A stretch of 64,000 bases of DNA from Orientallactaga sibirica (lineage: Eukaryota; Chordata; Mammalia; Rodentia; Dipodidae), in contig JAEOAD010000025.1 in assembly GCA_036365145.1 (NCBI GenBank), forward strand, positions 30,389,001-30,453,000, in the 5' to 3' direction. The number at the start of each line of letters is the position of its first letter. Within the stretch, counting starts at the first letter, position 1. This document shows, piece by piece, positions 57,995 to 64,000 of this stretch. The notes under the pieces were generated by a model. That model was given only the letters and a program-made list of their open reading frames with translations, searched no databases and had not been told where the DNA came from. The translations under genes and the position numbers were made by a program.

Positions 57995-58208
57995 TTTTTT
58001 AAAAAGTTTTTATTTTTATTTAGTCATTAGAGACAGAAAGGAGGAGAAAGTGAAGAAGAGAGAGAGAGAATGGGAGGACCAGGGCCTCTAGGCACTGCAG
58101 ACGCATGTGCCACCTTGTACATCTGGCTTATGTGAGACCTGGAGAATTGAACCTGGGTCCTTAAGCTTTGCAGACAAGCATCTTAAGTTCTAGGTCATCT
58201 TTCCAGAC
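57995..58208 (-). repeat. DIP-type SINE, minus strand
   Basis: A tail tttttatttttatttagtca, gaggaccagggcctctaggc, and an end taggtcatctttccagact. Confidence 0.83.
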
Positions 58209-58209
58209 T

Positions 58210-58230
58210 GAAATTTTTATTTAGGAGAGA

Positions 58231-58287
<57 letters not shown>

Positions 58288-58310
58288 GGAAAGAAAGGAA
58301 GAAAGAAAAG

Positions 58311-58369
<59 letters not shown>

Positions 58370-58563
58370 GAAAGAAGAAAGAAAAAAGAGAGAAAGTGGA
58401 GATAGAGAGGGACAGAAAGAGAATGGGATGCCATAGCCACCTGCTACTGCAAACAAACTCCAGACCCATGTGCCACTTCGTACATCTGGTTTTATGTGGG
58501 TACTTGGAAATTGGACCAAGGTTATCAGTCTTTAAAAGTACCTTTAACCATCTTTTCAGCTCT
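58210..58563 (-). repeat. DIP-type SINE with expanded (AAAG)n, minus strand
   Basis: A second element follows directly. Its CT-rich part has become about 165 bases of AAAG units (58227-58395), with gagatagagagggacag after it. It ends accatcttttcagct. Confidence 0.87.
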
Positions 58564-58734
58564 TCACCCAGATGTTTCTAAGAGCACATTTCATTTGGAG
58601 AGAGTTTTCCCCAATAGAAAACTATGGTATAAAACATGGGACATAAAGACTCAGATTTTAGGCAGAAAAGAGATACAGTTTCTATAATGGGCATATACTT
58701 TCAGGTTTTTGAAGCATTTCCTTATGGTTTAAAT

Positions 58735-59230
58735 TTCACCTGTTGCTAATGCCTAATTATGCTCCTCCCCAAACTCAAGTGTTGGAAACTAGTCCCCAGC
58801 ACAGCCATGTTGGGAAGTAGGACCTCTTGGAAGGTGTTTCGGTCACCAGAGAGGGTTTGCTATCTTCTGCTACTTGAGGACTCAGAGTTGTCTCCTTCTT
58901 GTCTTTCTGCTTTGTCATATAAAGAGGTGTCTGCATGAAAAGGCCCACACCAGACGGCAGAACCTTGATCTTAAACTTCCCAGTGACGTCACTGGAGTGT
59001 TTACTTGAAGGAGCTGAGACCTCAGGCTCCTTCCTCTCTCTTCAGGCTCCCTCATCACAATGAAATGAAATAGCCCCATTTATCACGTGCTCCCATCATA
59101 ACAGATTGTGCTCCTATAGGTCAAGGCAACAAGGCCAACCACAGGCTAAAACCATGAAAAGCAGACTTTTCTTCTCCATATGCTGTTTATCTTGGGCATT
59201 TTGTCACAGCAACACAAAACTGACTCAAAA
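58735..59230 (+). repeat. LTR-like repeat (MaLR/MST type?)
   Basis: Contains aaactcaagtgttggaaact, agtaggacctcttggaaggt, accttgatcttaaacttccc and a gcaacacaaaactgac end, like a common mammalian MaLR LTR. The middle is rearranged. No coding capacity. Confidence 0.5.
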
Positions 59231-60215
59231 TGAAATCCTGGTGGTAAACTGAAGACATAAACCTGAACTGGAGCAGTAAGCAGACCTGGCAGCACATGCC
59301 GAAGGAGGATCGGGTTAGATATGTACTGAGGACCTACAAGCTTGAAGATACAGCCTTGTATCTGAAAAATAACTCTGTATAAAGTGCTCAGAAGTACAAA
59401 AGACTACCTATCTGTGAAAAGATACCAACTTAAATAGTCAGCTGGAAAAAAAAAGAAAGTTTCCTTCCTATTTGTCTAAGGACATAAGCAGTAGGAGAGA
59501 GTTGCTTATAAGAAATTTAAAGCAATACTTGTGTGTACAGAATGTTGGAGCAGTCTGAATGTATTCTACTAGCTTGTATGAAAAATTCCAGGTGCATCCA
59601 GTTCATGGCCTGTGGGCAGCATCCAGATGAGGACAGCTATGAATGTGGCTGAACTCAAATTATAAACTTGATTAAAACATAATGAGATTTTTTTGCAAGG
59701 GTTTTTTTTTGTTTGTTTTGTTTTTTTGGTAACTCAGTTGTGAGGTTGTTCAGCATGCACTTTATAAGTGACAACATCACACTGAACATCAAAAGGTTGG
59801 ATGTGTTTGAAAGCTGTGGATAGCATTTTAAGCTGGTTTTGTAGCATTAAATATCTTAGAATCCACAGTGGAAACATATTTGAAACAACTTAAACTTATT
59901 TTTTTAATTTCTCCTACAGCCAGAACAATCAAGATTTCCAGGGAGGAAAAGGCCCTTCAGAAGATGCTCTCATAAATTTAAAAATTACAAGCCACATGAA
60001 GAAATAAACTGTTATGAAAGATAATCAAGATGTCAAAGTAAATGAAAAGTAGCTATCTAAATCTTGAACAGAAATTTGAGACTGTGCAGATAGTTAAAGA
60101 ATAAAATAGAATGCCTGGAAATAAAAGTAGATACAATTAAAATTTTTTTTAATACTAAAGAAAATGTTTTAGTATGATAAGAAGTTCTAAATCAGAAATG
60201 GGCATGCTTTGTTGT
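59231..60215. other. Unrecognised A-rich stretch
   Basis: Possible traces of old L1 (59900-60180), not certain. No gene. Confidence 0.45.
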
Positions 60216-60379
60216 TGTTGTTGTTGATGTTGTTGTTTGTTTCTAGGTAGGTTCTCACTTTAGCTCAGGCTGACCTGGAATTCACTCTGTAGTCTCAGGG
60301 TGGCCTTGAACTCACTGTGCTCCTCCTACCTCTGCCTCTCGAGTGCTGGGATTAAAGGCGTGTGCCACCACACCCAGCG
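60216..60379 (-). repeat. B1-like SINE, minus strand
   Basis: A TTG-repeat tail, ctaggtaggttctcacttta, cgagtgctgggattaaaggc, and an end caccacacccagc. Confidence 0.9.
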
Positions 60380-61079
60380 ACATGCTTTTATTTTATACAA
60401 TGATGATAAATATTGTGAGAACAAGGGAATTTATGACATATTTATTAACGCCCACTATGACAAGCATACCAGGGTCTGAAGACACAAAAACCAATTAAAA
60501 CCTACCTCATTCCTGACCTTATGGAACTCTTATTCTTGAGAAGAAAAGAGAGAGGAGCAGGGGAGTACAGGAAAGCAATAAAACATTGCAGCTGAGTAAG
60601 GCATAATGAGGGAATAAATGAAGAATTGCTAAGCCTATCTACTCAAGGTTGGTTGAGTAGGGAAAGCTTTATAAACTTTATATAGTTGAGATCAATCATG
60701 AAAATTGTTGAGACCCACAAACAGGAAAAAGATATTAAAAGCAGAAAGTCAATGGCGAACAAAATAGTATCTGTCTGAGCCATAGGATCTGAGGGTAGAG
60801 GAAGGAGACATAGCCAGCATGAGCAATCTTTCTTAATTTTCACAAGAATACTAAAGACACGGTGGCCGGCACTCAAGAACCTGGAATCAGGCTGCCTGGG
60901 TGAAATCTTGGATTTGTAACATACTAACAATGGAATCTTTCTTTCCTGTTTCTTCATCTCCCTTATTTTCAATTTCTTCTATTGTAAAATAAGGAATATA
61001 ATACAAGATCTTCACAAGACTGTTGTGATAGTAAAAGAGATTGTGGACGTGAACACTGCGCAGTTTCTATGTTTTAATA
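60380..61079. other. Unrecognised stretch
   Basis: No repeat or gene recognised; the antisense open frame at 60643-60972 lacks any recognisable feature. Confidence 0.55.
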
Positions 61080-61277
61080 TCTTTTTAAATATTTATTTGT
61101 TTATTTGGCAGAGAGAGAGAGAGAGAGACTCACACCAGGACCCCCTGCCACTTTAAATCAACTCCAGATTCCTGTGCCACTTTGCATGTCTGGCTTTATG
61201 TGGGCACCGTGGAATTGAACCCAGGCCATCAGGCTTGGCAAGCACTTTCCTTTATCCACTGATCCATCTCTCCAGCA
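61080..61277 (-). repeat. DIP-type SINE, minus strand
   Basis: Tail aaatatttatttgtttattt, a GA tract, actccagattcctgtgcca, and an end ccatctctccagca. Confidence 0.85.
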
Positions 61278-62614
61278 TTTGGTAATTATGTCTTATTAAG
61301 ATGAAGAGAATGGGAAGGTGGAAGAGTTTGAGAGAGACAGAAGCAGACAGCTAGGTAATATCAGGGTTTGTATTTGACAAACACTTGAGACCTCGTACAA
61401 GGTACTGGGACTAGTCTAGTGAGCAAGACAGACTCAATTCCTGCATCAAAAACTCACATCTTAATGGGAAGACAAGTGTTAAATAACTATCATCTTACTT
61501 AAATTGTGACAAGTGTTGTGACAGAAAAAAAATGCATTGCCTTAATCAAGTGGCACTGGGGAACTTTTCAGATATGCCAGTTCTCAGCTCCTGCCCCAGC
61601 CCCAGCCCCAGCTCAAACAGAAGTAAAAATTGGATATGGGGTCCAGGGTTTGACAAATACTCCAGATCATTGTAATGAAGCCAATATTTGAGAATCACAC
61701 AATGGGCTCTTAGTTCTTGGAGTTGCGTTGGGGAAGTTCTCCGCTGCAGTTGGGAGTACACTGACAGATCTGCAAAGGCGCCTGTGGACATTGCTTGACT
61801 TTAGGTACAATTATCCCTTCAGCTTTGCTTGTGTTTTTTCTCCCCGAAGGACTAATTTAGGTTTAAAAGACTTGTTTCTTAAATTGCACCTTGGTCAAAT
61901 CCTAAGAAAGAAATCAATAGCTAATTATAGTTATGTTTGATTTCTCCTCTTCATTTACTCCAGGGAAATAAAATATGTTCCTGCTGTCTGTAGCAGGGGG
62001 TTCCACAGTCATCCAAAGGCAACATGAAGGTCCCCAAGCAGGCTCAGGAACAAGGGTGAGCTGTACACACGGGCTGGCCTTGCCAAGAACACATCTTTGG
62101 ATGGCTCCCATTGCCCTGCCGCTTTCAGGCTCCTTGAAAGCCCCTAGTGGTGCGTGATGGTGTGCCTTCGTGACTTTTCTATTTTGATAGGGAATATAAA
62201 TTAGGAAAATACCACCTGTGATTTTGAACCGCCTCCAATATATATTTTATTGTAAATATATGAAAATTCATTCCAAGGGATGTCAAATGACCAACCTGCC
62301 CAGGATGCTACAAATGCAGGCCAGGCCATGGCAAGTGGATATTTATGTCACAGCTTGTTGAGCGATAGCCTGGTGACACCTGCTCAGAGTCCTCTCTGGA
62401 ACTGCCCCCTTCAATATGAGTCAAGTGACTGACCTCATTGAAATCTCATGGCTGCTCCAGCTCAGGTATCATCCTTTAGACAGAAGATTGTCTAGAATAA
62501 TTTTATTTCCAAAACTTTTAAGGTGGTTTTGGAGGAAATTTCCCTATAAATATCATATTATCCATGGATACTGGGTCACCCCATTGCTCCATTTATAGAA
62601 TAGCATTAATAATG
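61278..62614. other. Unrecognised stretch
   Basis: A short ccccag repeat lies at about 61590-61610. No gene or named repeat is recognised. Confidence 0.55.
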
Positions 62615-63170
62615 GTGTTTTAGCTAGACATGCCAGCTAGAAAGGACAAGGAGGGATGGAACTGGACACAGACTACGTCCTTCTCTCTTAATGGTACTGT
62701 CACTGAGGACATCATTTGGTGATTCCACAACAGGGCCAGGGAGGATAGCAGAGCAAAATGAAGATAAGTTCCTTCAATTAAGAGTCTAGTGTTTTTACCC
62801 ATCCAAGGCCCAGGAAACATTGCAGAAAAGGGGGCATAAAGAATATGAGAGCTAGAGGATGGGGAGGAGTGTTTTGGAACGCTGTCTTTCTCACTTGAAG
62901 TGGCCATTGCATTCACGACCTCACAGCAGCTGCTGTTGCCTGCACAAGATCTGCACAACATTGGGCCCATAACACTCTGTCATGGATGATTAAGGAGGGA
63001 AAAAAAAACAAAACAAAAAAGACATCCATATAAAATAGGGAAAAGTTGGAAAGAAAAGGGAGTTCAATGAAAGAGGAATGGAAAAGGAGGGAGAAAAGAA
63101 TGTAACCGGAGCGGATTATGATCAAAATACATGATGCACATCTATGAAAATTGTAAATAGTTTAAAAACT
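62615..63170 (+). repeat. LINE-1 3' UTR copy
   Basis: Contains caaggcccaggaaacattgc, ggccattgcattcacgacct, gcacaacattgggcccataa and a purine-rich end, in the same order as the copy at 35.2 kb. It ends near gattatgatcaaaatacatg. Confidence 0.7.
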
Positions 63171-63461
63171 TTAAAAGTGAGTGTAATGTCTTTTAAAAAC
63201 ATTTCTATATTTGGATAGGAGAAAAGGCTTTAATATCCGATATATGAAGGTATCTCTTGGGGATCTACACTGGGAACTGCAGGCATTTTGATGGGTAAGC
63301 AAAGATGAAGGGATGAGCTGGGTTCCAGGTTGTCTTTATACTCAGGGATGGGCTATTTGTTTAGAATCACTTGAATGTGGTCCTAAAGTAAATCCCAAGT
63401 GGAGGCATTGATAGTCTTTTTAGAGAAAAAACTAGAAAGTAATTGACGAATGGAAAACCTT

Positions 63462-63698
63462 TAAAAATTTTTTTTGTTTATTTTCATTTATTTATTTGAG
63501 AGCCACAGACAAAGAGAGAAAGAGGGAAAGAGAAAGGGGGGGGGGTGCAACAGGACCTCCAGCCACTGCAAATGAACTCCAAATGCATGTGCCACCTTGT
63601 GCATCTGGCTTACGTGGGTACTGGGGAATCAAGCCTTGAACCAGCGTCTAAAGGGGCTTCACAAGCAAACTCTTAATGCTAAGCCATCTCTCTAGCTC
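63462..63698 (-). repeat. DIP-type SINE, minus strand
   Basis: Tail tttattttcatttatttatt, a G-run (63537-63545), actccaaatgcatgtgccac, and an end gccatctctctagctcc. Confidence 0.86.
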
Positions 63699-64000
63699 CA
63701 TGGAAAACCTTTTGTATGCATGGCCAAAATACTTGAACAATACTGGATGCTGAGTGTTCTAATATAGATCTGGAAGCATGTCTAGGGAGTCTACTTGAAA
63801 AACCAAACCACAGTGAAAATGCTTCTGATAAGATTTCCTCATGAGGAATGCAAGACTCCACAGGTCTAGGCAGTCTTCTTAATACTTGTGCAAGGTAAGG
63901 ACATACATAGGAGCGACAAGAGTGGTCACAACTGCCCTGAGGAGTGTCCTATGAAAGTCACATGCTACTAAAGCTTAATGCTTGTTAGCTTAGAACACTG
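63699..64000. other. Unrecognised window end
   Basis: About 300 bases with no repeat or gene that I recognise. Confidence 0.55.

Noticed and set aside
58195..58519. Phe/Leu/Ser-rich frames of 81-100 codons, minus strand
   Set aside because: Translations of the AAAG tract and flanking SINE. The similar frames at 39059-39363 have the same origin.

Overview
The window is nuclear DNA from a rodent. It holds one recognisable protein-coding gene, the 3' part of SPACA1 (sperm acrosome associated 1), followed by about 51 kb of gene-free, retroposon-rich DNA. Two SINE families dominate. One is a tRNA-headed B2-superfamily element with a CT-rich 3' part and an (AAAT)n-type tail, matching what I remember of the DIP element of jerboas and their relatives. 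The other is a B1-like 7SL-derived element. This mix suggests a dipodoid rodent such as a jerboa. That is inference from repeat style and should be checked by database search.

Region 1 (1-12,480, + strand): SPACA1 exons 2-7. All six exons have AG/GT borders, consistent codon phases and an unbroken joined frame of about 226 residues, ending at a TGA at 12,384-12,386 with an AATAAA at 12,447. Exon 1 (signal peptide and acidic N-terminus) must lie upstream of the window. The introns hold SINEs, LTR-like pieces, an old L1 3' end and a 17-bp minisatellite of about 0.7 kb (9,420-10,135). Two details stand out: a partial copy of the start of exon 5, with its own AG, about 100 bp upstream of the real exon; and an exon 6 donor made of two GTs four bases apart, where use of the second, or retention of intron 6, ends the protein just after its membrane segment.

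Region 2 (12,480-30,600): intergenic DNA with a 32-bp minisatellite, scattered SINEs, a nested SINE cluster at 26.6-27.4 kb and an L1 ORF2 (reverse transcriptase) relic at 27.9-29.3 kb. Region 3 (30,600-36,900): mostly antisense old L1 sequence, broken by SINEs and by younger L1 3' ends. Region 4 (36,900-48,200): largely unrecognised sequence with scattered SINEs and LTR-like pieces. Region 5 (48,200-52,400): a dead sense-strand L1 with ORF1 and endonuclease-region relics, a large internal deletion and a 3' UTR, hit by at least four later SINEs. Region 6 (52,400-64,000): large microsatellites (CAC-rich, ATCT and AAAG), a 2.5-kb repeat-poor stretch at 55.5-58.0 kb, and another L1 3' end at 62.6-63.2 kb.

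In human, the next gene downstream of SPACA1 is CNR1 on the opposite strand, so the gene-free part is probably the SPACA1-CNR1 interval; no CNR1 exon is visible. I see no operon-like system, CRISPR array, RNA gene or clearly new protein family. The most notable observations are the SPACA1 splice-site oddities and several local duplication and nested-insertion histories.
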